A program made the position numbers and the translations under genes. A stretch of 49,005 bases of DNA from Roseiflexus sp. (GTDB lineage: Bacteria > Chloroflexota > Chloroflexia > Chloroflexales > Roseiflexaceae), in the NCBI GenBank assembly GCA_025062325.1, contig JANXAL010000120.1, positions 1 through 49,005 of the forward strand. The letters run 5' to 3'. This document shows, piece after piece, positions 41,919-49,005 of the stretch. The notes below the pieces were generated by a model. It searched no databases and was not told the DNA's origin. It saw only the letters and a list, made by a program, of their open reading frames with translations. Position 1 is the stretch's first letter. Each line of letters opens with the position of its first letter.

Positions 41919-43382
41919 ATGAAGTTTCATATTATTACGCTCGGTTGCCCTAAAAATCAGGTCGATAGCGAAGGCATGAGCAGCATTCTGGCAGCGCAGG
42001 GGCACACGCCAGTTGACAGCGCTGATGATGCTGATGTTGTGATCGTTAATACGTGCTCGTTTATTGCGGCAGCGCGCGAAGAAACGCTGGCGACGCTGCG
42101 TGACGCCGCTGCGCGCAAAATGCCTGGCCAACGTCTGATTGCCGCCGGTTGTATGGCGGAAAGCCATAGTGCACTCGTTGCAGCAACGCCAGGGGTTGAT
42201 GCGATCCTGGGCACACGCGCGTGGACGCGGATCGGCGAGGTCGTCGGCGCATTGCGGTCTGATCCTGCGTCCCCCTCGCCCGACCCGGCGCTGACGCGCG
42301 AGGTTATTCCGCTTATCGGTGCGACGGCTCCCGCTCCCTCCCCGCACGACCTGAGCGTGCCGGGCGCGTATGCTGACTGGCGTACTGCGCCGATCCGCCG
42401 CCGCGCCAGCGGTCCCTCGGCGTATCTGAAGATTTCTGACGGGTGCAACCTGCGCTGTGCGTTCTGCACCATCCCGTCGTTCAAGGGCGATATGCGATCA
42501 AAAGCGATGGGAGCGATCCTGGGCGAGGCGCAGGAACTGGCAGCGGCGGGGGTCAAGGAGATTGTGCTGGTCGCGCAGCATCTGACCGATTACGGGCGCG
42601 ATCTGGGGTTGAAGGACGGTCTGGCGATTCTGCTCGATGAACTCTGCGCCGTGCTGCCGGAGGACGTCTGGGTGCGCCTGATGTACGCCTATCCGCACGG
42701 CATCAGCGAACGCCTGATTGCAACGATGGCGCGCCATCCGCAGATCTGCCATTATCTGGATATGCCGCTGCAGCACGCTCACCCGGAAACGTTGCGCCGG
42801 ATGCGGCGTCCGCCCGATACGGATCGCACCCGGCGGATCATCGAAGACCTGCGCGCGGCTATGCCCGATATCGCGCTTCGTTCGACATTTATCGTCGGTT
42901 TTCCGGGGGAGACGAACGCCGAGTTTCGGGCGTTGCTGGCATTCCTTGAGGAGGTGCAGTTTGACCGGGTCGGCGTTTTTCGCTACTCGCGCGAGCCGGG
43001 AACGCCCGCCGCGGCGCTGCCGGATCAGGTGGCGCCGAACATTATTGAGCGCCGCTGGCACGAGATTATGCGACTCCAGCAGCGCATTTCGCGCCAGCGC
43101 AACCGGCGCTGGGTCGGGCGCGTTATGCGCGTGCTGGTGGAAGGGCAGGGGCAGACCGACGACGGGCGACCGTTGAGCGTCGGACGTTCGTTCCGCGATG
43201 CGCCCGAAGTCGATGGGCAGGTGCTGTTCTGGGGCGCGGCAAAAACCGCCACCTTCGTCGATGTGCGCATAACGCAGGCGCTCGATTACGACCTCTGGGG
43301 CGATGTCGTTCGTGCGCCTGATGCGGATGTGAGGATTGAGAATTGCGAGCAGGGCATTGAGCAGAACATCGTGCGCTCATAA
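41919..43382 (+). CDS. rimO: Ribosomal protein uS12 methylthiotransferase RimO
   Basis: A 487-residue radical-SAM enzyme that methylthiolates an aspartate of ribosomal protein S12. The N-terminal UPF0004 domain has Cys10, Cys46 and Cys78 for one iron-sulfur cluster. The radical-SAM site CNLRCAFC (Cys176, 180, 183) follows. YLDMPLQHAHPETLRRMRRP is the RimO signature, rather than MiaB's LQSGS. A TRAM domain occupies the C-terminus (~385-460). Positions 112-160 contain a Pro/Ala-rich insert. It starts three bases after yajQ. Confidence 0.92.
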   Translation: MKFHIITLGCPKNQVDSEGMSSILAAQGHTPVDSADDADVVIVNTCSFIAAAREETLATLRDAAARKMPGQRLIAAGCMAESHSALVAATPGVDAILGTRAWTRIGEVVGALRSDPASPSPDPALTREVIPLIGATAPAPSPHDLSVPGAYADWRTAPIRRRASGPSAYLKISDGCNLRCAFCTIPSFKGDMRSKAMGAILGEAQELAAAGVKEIVLVAQHLTDYGRDLGLKDGLAILLDELCAVLPEDVWVRLMYAYPHGISERLIATMARHPQICHYLDMPLQHAHPETLRRMRRPPDTDRTRRIIEDLRAAMPDIALRSTFIVGFPGETNAEFRALLAFLEEVQFDRVGVFRYSREPGTPAAALPDQVAPNIIERRWHEIMRLQQRISRQRNRRWVGRVMRVLVEGQGQTDDGRPLSVGRSFRDAPEVDGQVLFWGAAKTATFVDVRITQALDYDLWGDVVRAPDADVRIENCEQGIEQNIVRS

Positions 43383-43416
43383 CGCCCCGCTACACATCGC
43401 AATCCTCTTCTTCTCT

Positions 43417-43836
43417 TCAAGCGGCGATGCGCGCCTGGATAGTCTGCTGGATGCGCTGCAGTTCTCTGGGATTTCGCCGTGCAAGATAGTCGATCATGTA
43501 GTCGACGGCAGTCGTACTGTAATCATCGAGCAAGCCGTCGAGCACCTGCTGCACCACCATGGTGATGAAGTCTGACTCGCTGATTGCTGGCGTATACACA
43601 TATGCCAACCCTTCACGATGGCGGCGCAGAACGCCCTTCTCAGCCAGGCGACTCATCGTCGTCATCACGGTGGTGTAGGCAATCTCGCGCTGCTGCGACA
43701 GTTTGCGATGGACTTTCTTGACCGTGCTGCGCTCATCCTGCCAGATGATCTGCATGATCTCCGTCTCGAGCGGTCCGAGCACCTTGACGAGTCCATCCTT
43801 GGTTGGGCTGAAGCGAAAGCGCATATTCAGCGGCAT
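43417..43836 (-). CDS. BlaI/MecI-family winged-helix repressor
   Basis: A 139-residue repressor. The winged helix has GPLETEIMQIIWQDERSTVKKVHRKLSQQREIAYTTVMTTMSRLAEKGVLRRHREGLAYVYTP. The dimerisation helix region is SDFITMVVQQVLDGLLDDY. In classical systems a BlaR1/MecR1 protease inactivates the repressor. None is next to it; the divergent neighbour is a polyprenyl synthetase. AAGGAG lies about eight bases before the ATG at 43836. Target genes are not evident. Confidence 0.88.
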   Translation of the reverse strand: MPLNMRFRFSPTKDGLVKVLGPLETEIMQIIWQDERSTVKKVHRKLSQQREIAYTTVMTTMSRLAEKGVLRRHREGLAYVYTPAISESDFITMVVQQVLDGLLDDYSTTAVDYMIDYLARRNPRELQRIQQTIQARIAA

Positions 43837-43980
43837 CGGCGCTACTCCTTTCGATGGCGTTAGTGGCGCTACGAGCGATACCGACGAGCGCCAATTGTGA
43901 ACGATATCGGGTGCGCTCTACTCGTATGCAGTGTACTAGCGCCGCGCGCAAACCTCAAGAGTAACGGATTACCGACTGGT

Positions 43981-43996
43981 TACAATCACTGCAGGA
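43981..43996 (+). promoter_or_regulatory. -10 element close to the polyprenyl synthetase start
   Basis: TACAAT at 43981-43986 lies nine bases before the ATG at 43996. The transcript would start within a few bases of the ATG, so the message would be leaderless or nearly so. There is no clear -35. Confidence 0.45.
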
Positions 43997-45021
43997 TGAC
44001 ACCTATGAAGTATGCAGACGAGCGAATGGCAATCGAGGCAGCCATGCGCGCGGCATTTCCCCGGGCCGACGAGCGAGTGGCGCGGTTCTATGCCATGCAG
44101 GAGTATCATCTGGGATGGCGCGATGAAGAATTGCGTCCGGCATCGTTCGATCCGGGCAAACTGCTGCGTCCGCGTCTCTGCCTGTTGAGCTGTCGCGCTG
44201 TCGGCGGCGATCCGCGCCGTGCACTGCCGCTGGCAGCAGCAATTCAGTTGATCCACGACTTTTCGCTGATCCACGATGATATTCAAGACCAGAGCGAGAC
44301 TCGGCGCGGCCGCCCAACTGTGTGGAAACTGTGGGGTCTGGCGCAGGGCATCAACACGGGCGATGGCATGTTTACGATCGCTCATCTTGCGCTCCACCGC
44401 CTGGCGCTGACCGGTCTGCCAGCGACAACGATCCTCGATGTGATCCGACGATTCGATGAGACGATTCTGACCGTCTGTGAAGGGCAGTTTCTCGACCTGA
44501 GCTACGAAGGAAATCTGCAAATCGACGAGAGCGCGTACCTGGCGATGATTGAACGCAAGACAGCAGCGCTGATAGCGGCGTCGGCAGAACTCGGCGCGCT
44601 CGTCGGCGGCGCCGATGAAGAGACGATTCAGGCGTTGTTCGATTTTGGGCGCGCTCTCGGCCTGGCATTTCAGATCGAGGATGATGTGCTGGGAATCTGG
44701 GGCGATCCCGCTGTAACCGGCAAGCCCTTCGCGGCGGACTTGTACCGGCGCAAGCTTAGTCTGCCGGTCATCCACGCGCTCACGACATCGCCCGATAAGG
44801 AACGCTTAATGAGCGTGTATGCGCAGCCAGCGCTCGATGAAGACTCCGTGCGCCAAGCGTTGGCGATCCTCGAGGCCGCTGGGTCGCGGGTGTATGCCGA
44901 AACGACCGCCGCCGCCTATCATGGTGAGGCGTTTGCGGCGCTTGATCGCGTCCAGGGCGATGTGACGGCGATCGAAGAACTGCGCGCGCTTGCCACAAGT
45001 CTGCTCGGCAGGCGCGCATGA
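43996..45021 (+). CDS. Polyprenyl (isoprenyl) diphosphate synthase
   Basis: A 341-residue trans-prenyltransferase. The first Asp-rich motif is DDIQD (94-98) in FSLIHDDIQDQSETRRGRPTVW. The second is the shortened DDVLGIWGD (229-237). Phe89, five residues before the first motif, is consistent with a shorter product chain such as geranylgeranyl diphosphate. The start MTPMKYADER at 43996 has only a weak GCAGG; an upstream in-frame ATG at 43897 would add 33 non-conserved residues. Likely makes precursors for quinones, carotenoids or the bacteriochlorophyll tail. Confidence 0.9.
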   Translation: MTPMKYADERMAIEAAMRAAFPRADERVARFYAMQEYHLGWRDEELRPASFDPGKLLRPRLCLLSCRAVGGDPRRALPLAAAIQLIHDFSLIHDDIQDQSETRRGRPTVWKLWGLAQGINTGDGMFTIAHLALHRLALTGLPATTILDVIRRFDETILTVCEGQFLDLSYEGNLQIDESAYLAMIERKTAALIAASAELGALVGGADEETIQALFDFGRALGLAFQIEDDVLGIWGDPAVTGKPFAADLYRRKLSLPVIHALTTSPDKERLMSVYAQPALDEDSVRQALAILEAAGSRVYAETTAAAYHGEAFAALDRVQGDVTAIEELRALATSLLGRRA

Positions 45022-45134
45022 GTCTGGCGTGCTCCTCATGTTGTTTGTTAGCACAGGGCTGCACGGTCGCAACGCAGTCGCGGGGCCTTGCGTTTGTGCG
45101 TCTTCGGATCAGCCTGAGGTCGTGCTGACGTCTG

Positions 45135-45402
45135 TTTTCCCCCTCATCCCCCCGCCCCCCTTCTCCCACCAGGGGAGAAGGGGGAGGCTCTCAAGTGGAG
45201 GCTTTTTGGCGCGCGAGGCAGGTTTGCTGCATCCTAGCGCCCTTTTCCCCCTCATCCCCCCGCCCCCCTTCTCCCACCAGGGGAGAAGGGGGAGGCTCTC
45301 AAGTGGAGGCTTTTTGGCGCGCGAGGCAGGTTTGCCGCATCCTAGCGCCCTTTTCCCCCTCATCCCCCCGCCCCCCTTCTCCCACCAGGGGAGAAGGGGG
45401 AG
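45135..45402. repeat. 108-bp tandem repeat, about 2.5 copies
   Basis: Units start with TTTTCCCCCTCATCC at 45135, 45243 and 45351 (period exactly 108). Each has the C-rich arm and AGGGGAGAAGGGGGAG, then CTCTCAAGTGGAGGCTTTTTGG and GGCAGGTTTGC(T/C)GCATCCTAGCGCCC. Copies are nearly identical. No gene lies here. Confidence 0.9.
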
Positions 45403-45715
45403 TATGCGCATTCTGATGCTCAAAACGGGCGATGCACCATCAGGGCATGCCGAAAAAATCTACACTTGTGAGATCCCCCGGCCTCCTTCCCCCACCAGGG
45501 GAGAAGGGGGAGTATGCGCATTCTGATGCTCAAAACGGGCGATGCACCATCAGGGCGTGCCGAAAAAATCTACACTTGTGAGATCCCCCGGCCTCCTTCC
45601 CCCACCAGGGGAGAAGGGGGAGGTAGGGCGGTCGGCTGCCTGAAACGGGCGATGCCGGGTAAGGGCTTGCTGGAACAATCTACACTTGTGAGGGGGAGAA
45701 GGGGGAGTGTGCGCC
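45401..45715. repeat. 110-bp tandem repeat with the ACGGGCGATGCA/CTACACTTGTGAG module
   Basis: Units start AGTATGCGCATTCTGATGC at 45401 and 45511 (period 110, differing by about one base). Each contains CTCAAAACGGGCGATGCACC, GCCGAAAAAATCTACACTTGTGAG and CCACCAGGGGAGAAGGGGGAG. A more diverged third copy follows from 45621. It directly continues the 108-bp array. Confidence 0.9.
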
Positions 45716-45912
45716 CCTTAATGCTCACAACCGGCGATGCATCGGCACGCACGCGGAGATTTTTTGGCGAGCCCAATTATTGCATCGCTCGTTTCAGACA
45801 TCAGAATGCCCAAAACTCCCCTCTCCCGCAGCGCGGGCAAGGGTTGAAGGAAAAGGGCATCAGGACGAGCAAGACATCCATCACGCCCAATCCACACTTG
45901 TGAGCTTGTCGG

Positions 45913-45931
45913 GCCGGGTTTGAGACCCGGC
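45913..45931. repeat. Hairpin GCCGGGT/ACCCGGC
   Basis: Arms of 7 bp (45913-45919 and 45925-45931) surround TTGAG. A second short hairpin, GGG-aacga-GTCCC, follows at 45955-45966. They lie just downstream of the minus-strand DUF11 gene and may act as its terminator or be a repeat; no T-run follows. Confidence 0.4.
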
Positions 45932-45973
45932 AGCGCCCAACCCCGCATCGCAGGGGAACGAGTCCCTTCCCCG

Positions 45974-46837
45974 TCACGGACCAACGGTTGTGACCATGTC
46001 CAGCCATGATGCCGGTTGTTCGCTTCCGCTCGTCGTTGCCGGGAGCGCTGCGGCATTCAGGATCGCAGGCTGAGACGACGACGCTGGCTCGGTTGCGCCA
46101 GCCAGGGCCTCAGCGGCGCGCGCAAGCGATGGCGCCGCCGTTGGCGTTAGGAAGATAGCGATTGGCAAAGGTGCAGGAGATAGCGCAGCGCCTGTGCATG
46201 ATGCAGCGCGAGACTCTGACGCATCCTGGTGATCGTCATTCGGAATGGTTTCCGCAGGCGACGCTTCGGCGCTTGTCGACGCCGTGGCAACCGGCGCCGA
46301 CATCACAGGCGGCGGCGCGACGACCCGCACTGCGACTCGCTCCGACGCAGCAGTAAAATCGAGGTCATCCTGCGCCAACGCCTGGCTGATCAGCCACGTG
46401 TCGGGTGCAAGGGTGGCGCGGACACGCACGATGATCAGAATAGTCGCCGGTTCCTGCGCCCGCATCTGCACACGGCATACAACTATACCTGCGCCTGTGC
46501 ATGCTCCCGATGAACTCTTGATATCGACAACCTCAACCCCGGGGTCGAGTATGTCGCGCACCTCCGCCTGCGCCTGATCGCGAGCGGTGGTGACATGCAG
46601 TGTATAGGTGAACGATTGACCCGGCAGTACGGTGTTAGTTGAAGCAGTTTTGGTCACTGTCAATGGCGCTGGTCCGACCGGAATAGTCGTGCGTTCCGGT
46701 GTGGATGTGGGCATTTGCGGCGCTTCCGTCTGATTGGAGGCTCCAACGCCGTGCGCGATGAGGGCCAAGCAGATGAGCAGAGCCGTTGCGAGGATTCCGA
46801 TAAACTGTCGTCCGGTAGAACGATGTGCTGCTGACAT
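45974..46837 (-). CDS. Secreted protein with a DUF11 domain
   Basis: A 287-residue protein. A signal peptide covers ~10-35 (FIGILATALLICLALIAHGVGAS). Residues ~55-165 form a DUF11/CARDB-like beta domain beginning with APLTVTKTASTNTVLPGQSFTYTLHVT and continuing VRDILDPGVEVVDIKSSSG. The last ~115 residues are Ala/Ser/Pro/Thr-rich with a moderately hydrophobic PAPLPIAIFLTP stretch. DUF11 domains are spacer modules of surface proteins. No catalytic motif is visible. Confidence 0.75.
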   Translation of the reverse strand: MSAAHRSTGRQFIGILATALLICLALIAHGVGASNQTEAPQMPTSTPERTTIPVGPAPLTVTKTASTNTVLPGQSFTYTLHVTTARDQAQAEVRDILDPGVEVVDIKSSSGACTGAGIVVCRVQMRAQEPATILIIVRVRATLAPDTWLISQALAQDDLDFTAASERVAVRVVAPPPVMSAPVATASTSAEASPAETIPNDDHQDASESRAASCTGAALSPAPLPIAIFLTPTAAPSLARAAEALAGATEPASSSQPAILNAAALPATTSGSEQPASWLDMVTTVGP

Positions 46838-46974
46838 ACGGGAAGGCCTTTCTCTCGATAAGGTGAGTCCGGTCTATGGCGCCGCTCGCTTTATTTTTTG
46901 AGGTAGTGCCCGGTTGAGCCTGCGAGGGTGGAGTTTTTCAGGTGCGAGGGACGTTTTCGGCGTCCCGACACCTT

Positions 46975-47275
46975 TTCCCCTCATCTCCAAGCTCCCTGTT
47001 CCCACCAGGGGAGCAGGGGGCGGGAGCGCGGCCGACTGCCCTTTTGCCCCCGCATCCCCCCGACCCCCTGCTCCCACCAGGGAAGCAGGGGGCGGGAGCG
47101 CGGCCTGACGCGCACAACCGGCGATGCAACGGAAGGGCGCGCCGGACAAATCTACACGCGTGAGCCTCCCCCCGTACCCCCTTCTCCCACCAGGGGAGAA
47201 GGGGAGGCGGGGCGGTCTGACGCCTCGAACGGGCAGTCGGACGCGCGGGTTTGCCTGAAAACTCTCCACTTGTGA
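46975..47275. repeat. Third cluster of the C-rich/GGGGAGAAGGGG repeat family
   Basis: Three units occur (AGGGGAGCAGGGGGCGGGAGCGCGG twice in tandem at about 47007 and 47077, then AGGGGAGAAGGGGAGG at 47194). They are joined by ACAACCGGCGATGCAACG and CTACACGCGTGAG, variants of the modules at 45401. No gene is seen. Confidence 0.85.
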
Positions 47276-47309
47276 GGAGGGGCTTGCGCATATAGAATCG
47301 GCGCTGGCT

Positions 47310-47490
47310 TCGAGAGGATCAGCCAGTGTCTGCCGTCAGGCTTGCGTGAGCAAGAGAGACTGCTTTGCCAGAAGGCGCCATCCCTGCGCTCTTTCGACGA
47401 AGGCGCTTTGTGAGCCGAACGCGAGCTTGACAGCCTCGTGAATATCGTATCACTGATGGTGCAGTACCACATCAGCGCGTACATGACAAT
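47310..47490 (-). pseudogene. Possible remnant of a small alpha/beta protein
   Basis: On the minus strand one frame reads CHVRADVVLHHQ, a stop, then YDIHEAVKLAFGSQSAFVERAQGWRLLAKQSLLLTQA. The end resembles the last strands of SnoaL/NTF2-like proteins, where a final 'WRLLAKQ' strand is common. The internal stop and missing N-terminus, cut at the next gene, suggest a decayed fragment. This is a weak call that could be chance. Confidence 0.25.
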
Positions 47491-47513
47491 TCGCTCTCAG
47501 GAATGCCCTAGCG

Positions 47514-48683
47514 ATGAAGATTATGCTGCTCAGCGCTGAATATCCTCCTATGCCCGGCGGCGTCGGCGATTACACGCGCAACCTAGGTATGGCGCTGCTC
47601 CGGCGGGGTCACGAGGTAGCAGTGGTGACCGGTGCAGCGGATGGTATAGACCACCAACAACCGTTGCGCGTCGTCCGGTTGCCGCTGCGCCGGTGGGACT
47701 GGCGCTGCTGGCAGGCTGTTCGCCGTGCGCTGAACGGTCTGAAGCCGGATGTGCTGCATATCCAGTATCAGACGGGCGCATACGGGATGCACCCGGCGAT
47801 CAACCTGCTCCCGCAGCGGCTGCGTCTGGAGGCGAACCGCTCGCGCCTCGTCGTCACTGCGCACGATCTGTTGCCGCCATACCTGTTCCCGAAGGCGGGT
47901 CGACTCCGCGATTGGGTGACGCGGCGGTTGATGCTCGATGTCGATGCCGTGGTAGCGACGAATGATGCTGACGAGGCGCAACTGCGACGCTGGGGAGCAG
48001 GGCGGGGAGATCACACGCTGGCGATGATTCCGATAGGCGCTAACATTGCGGTTGCGCCGCCGCCTGCCTGGAGTCGCCAGGAATGGCGCGCGCGCCTGGG
48101 GATTGCGCCGGAGATGACGCTGATCGCCCATTTCGGGCTGATGTCGCGCAGCAAAGGTGTGGACGCGCTGATCCGGGCGCTGGCGCGATTGCCGGAGACG
48201 TTTCGCCTGATCGTGATTGGCGGCGAGGCGACTGCACCGCAGGACCGCATGTATGCGGATGAGGTGCGGCGACAGGTTGCCGCACTTCGTCTGGGCGAGC
48301 GGGTGCTGATCACGGGGTACTGTGATGATGCGACGGTTTCGGCGCACCTGCTGGCGGCGGATCTGGCGGCGCTGCCGTTCACGGACGGCGCTTCCTTCCG
48401 GCGCGGCAGCCTGCTAGCGACGCTAGCCCACGGTGTGCCGACGATCACCACTCCGGGAAGCGCGGCGCTTGTTGATCGAACCCATGTGCTGTTGACGCCG
48501 CCAGATGATCCCGATGCCCTCGCCCGCGCTATTGCACGGCTGGCGGACGATCCGGCGCTTCGGGAGCGCCTGAGCGCCAACGGCGCTGCGCTGGCGGCGC
48601 AGTTTTCGTGGGAAGCAATTGCTCGCCAGCATGAGGAGTTGTATGAGAAGTTGCGGGATAGGAGTATTTCTGCGCGGCTATAG
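47514..48683 (+). CDS. Glycosyltransferase family 4 (GT-B fold)
   Basis: A 389-residue enzyme. The N-terminal domain starts MKIMLLSAEYPPMPGGVGDYTRNLGMALLRRGHEVAVVT, with DVLHIQYQTGAYGMHPAINLLP. The C-terminal donor domain has LIAHFGLMSRSKGVDALIRAL, FRLIVIGGEA, ERVLITGYCDDATVSAHLLAADLAALPFTDGASFRRGSLLATLAHGVPTITT. The usual E-x7-E is replaced by SFRRGSLLATLA. No ribosome site is visible. It is surrounded by repeats, so its partners are unknown. Likely role: surface polysaccharide or glycolipid synthesis in the cytoplasm. Confidence 0.85.
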   Translation: MKIMLLSAEYPPMPGGVGDYTRNLGMALLRRGHEVAVVTGAADGIDHQQPLRVVRLPLRRWDWRCWQAVRRALNGLKPDVLHIQYQTGAYGMHPAINLLPQRLRLEANRSRLVVTAHDLLPPYLFPKAGRLRDWVTRRLMLDVDAVVATNDADEAQLRRWGAGRGDHTLAMIPIGANIAVAPPPAWSRQEWRARLGIAPEMTLIAHFGLMSRSKGVDALIRALARLPETFRLIVIGGEATAPQDRMYADEVRRQVAALRLGERVLITGYCDDATVSAHLLAADLAALPFTDGASFRRGSLLATLAHGVPTITTPGSAALVDRTHVLLTPPDDPDALARAIARLADDPALRERLSANGAALAAQFSWEAIARQHEELYEKLRDRSISARL

Positions 48684-48717
48684 AGTTCTTGAGGCGCGGT
48701 CGCGTCCTGACGACCTT

Positions 48718-48830
48718 TGTTCCCCTCATCCCCCCTGCCCCCCTTCTCCCACAAGGGGCGAAGGGGGAGGCGGGACGGCTCGGGGCCGGTGTTCCCCCTC
48801 ATCCCCCAGCCCCCCGTCTCCCACTCACGC
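48718..48830. repeat. Fourth cluster of the C-rich/GGGG repeat family
   Basis: TTCCCCTCATCCCCCCTGCCCCCCTTCTCCCAC and its AAGGGGCGAAGGGGGAGG partner form one unit; a second C-rich arm follows at 48792. The sequence then degrades into the contig end. Confidence 0.8.
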
Positions 48831-48889
48831 AAGTGCAAGCTTGTTAGCGGGCGCACCGGTAGGGCCGCCTCCGGAAGTCCAGGGTGGTG

Positions 48890-49005
48890 GCGCCGACCCC
48901 CCCCCCCCCCCGCCCCCCCCGGGGGGAAGGGGGGGGGGGGGGGATACAACGAGCGCAGAAACACAAAAAAACACAACAGAGGGGAAAAACAAAATTCGGG
49001 GGGGG
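48890..49005. other. Low-complexity, probably low-quality contig end
   Basis: Runs of 16 C, then C/G and G homopolymers, are followed by A-rich bases of quite different composition. It resembles read-end noise or a misassembled repeat. I see no feature in it. Confidence 0.7.

Noticed and set aside
44990-45526. A 178-residue frame across the 45-kb array
   Set aside because: It is a read-through of tandem repeats (PPPFSHQGRRG units); it also overlaps the end of the prenyl synthase gene.
45135-45715. Regular repeats resembling a CRISPR array
   Set aside because: The repeated units are about 110 bp with no variable spacers between them; copies are continuous and nearly identical, and there are no cas genes.
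45908-45972. Possible tRNA-like sequence (GGGTTTGAGACCC)
   Set aside because: It is a simple hairpin without acceptor stem, D arm or a T-loop consensus; no cloverleaf can be drawn.
48890-49005. G/C homopolymer block as a biological feature
   Set aside because: It lies at the contig end, its composition changes abruptly, and it looks like low-quality sequence.

Overview
The window looks like a draft contig from a filamentous anoxygenic phototroph relative of the Chloroflexota, most probably Roseiflexus or a close relative. This is an inference from high GC content, the atpBEFHAGDC gene order, Pro/Thr-rich lipoproteins, many extended -10 promoters, and intergenic space filled with families of GC-rich palindromic repeats. 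No rRNA, tRNA, CRISPR array, transposase or phage gene was seen. Both contig ends are poor: the first ~165 bases are an inverted copy of the next few hundred, and the last ~115 bases are homopolymer-rich.

Layout. 1-2100: the end of a repeat-type surface protein, a truncated DUF1156 DNA methylase relic, and repeats. 2115-3137: a Uma2-type nuclease with a coiled-coil tail. 3302-6915: a D-serine dehydratase/D-threonine aldolase-like enzyme, then a decaying block (aldo/keto reductase and two amidohydrolases, all frameshifted). 7011-9749: a secreted beta-barrel protein and a Phd/VapC toxin-antitoxin pair. 9849-15000 (minus strand): MurT, two XdhC-family proteins, and an unusual protein joining a CHAT-like cytoplasmic domain through one membrane helix to extracellular LysM and NodB deacetylase domains. 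15070-20938: a lipoprotein, a small membrane protein, a glycosyltransferase, a DUF402/methyltransferase pair and mreB.

21159-28034 is a complete F1Fo-ATP synthase operon (minus strand) with an elaborate leader holding two promoters and a terminator-like hairpin. Upstream of it, 28206-32035 is a three-gene unit: a conserved unknown protein, a receiver-GAF-histidine kinase, and a degenerate receiver fused to a Roadblock/LC7 domain. 32197-34981: a queuosine-precursor transporter, a LacI regulator and a MalK-type ABC ATPase. 35352-40487: secreted or lipid-anchored proteins, including a nuclease with a lamin-tail-like domain. 40609-43382: a rodZ-like, yajQ, rimO operon. 43417-45021: a BlaI-type repressor divergent from a polyprenyl synthetase. 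45022-49005: large repeat clusters around a DUF11 surface protein and a second glycosyltransferase.

Several genes concern the envelope: MurT (amidation of lipid II), MreB and the RodZ-like protein (cell shape), NodB/LysM (polysaccharide), and two glycosyltransferases. The most unusual items are the CHAT-TM-LysM-NodB fusion, the pseudo-receiver/Roadblock protein with its kinase, the ATP synthase leader, promoters nested in terminator hairpins, and palindromic repeats inserted in frame inside coding sequences.
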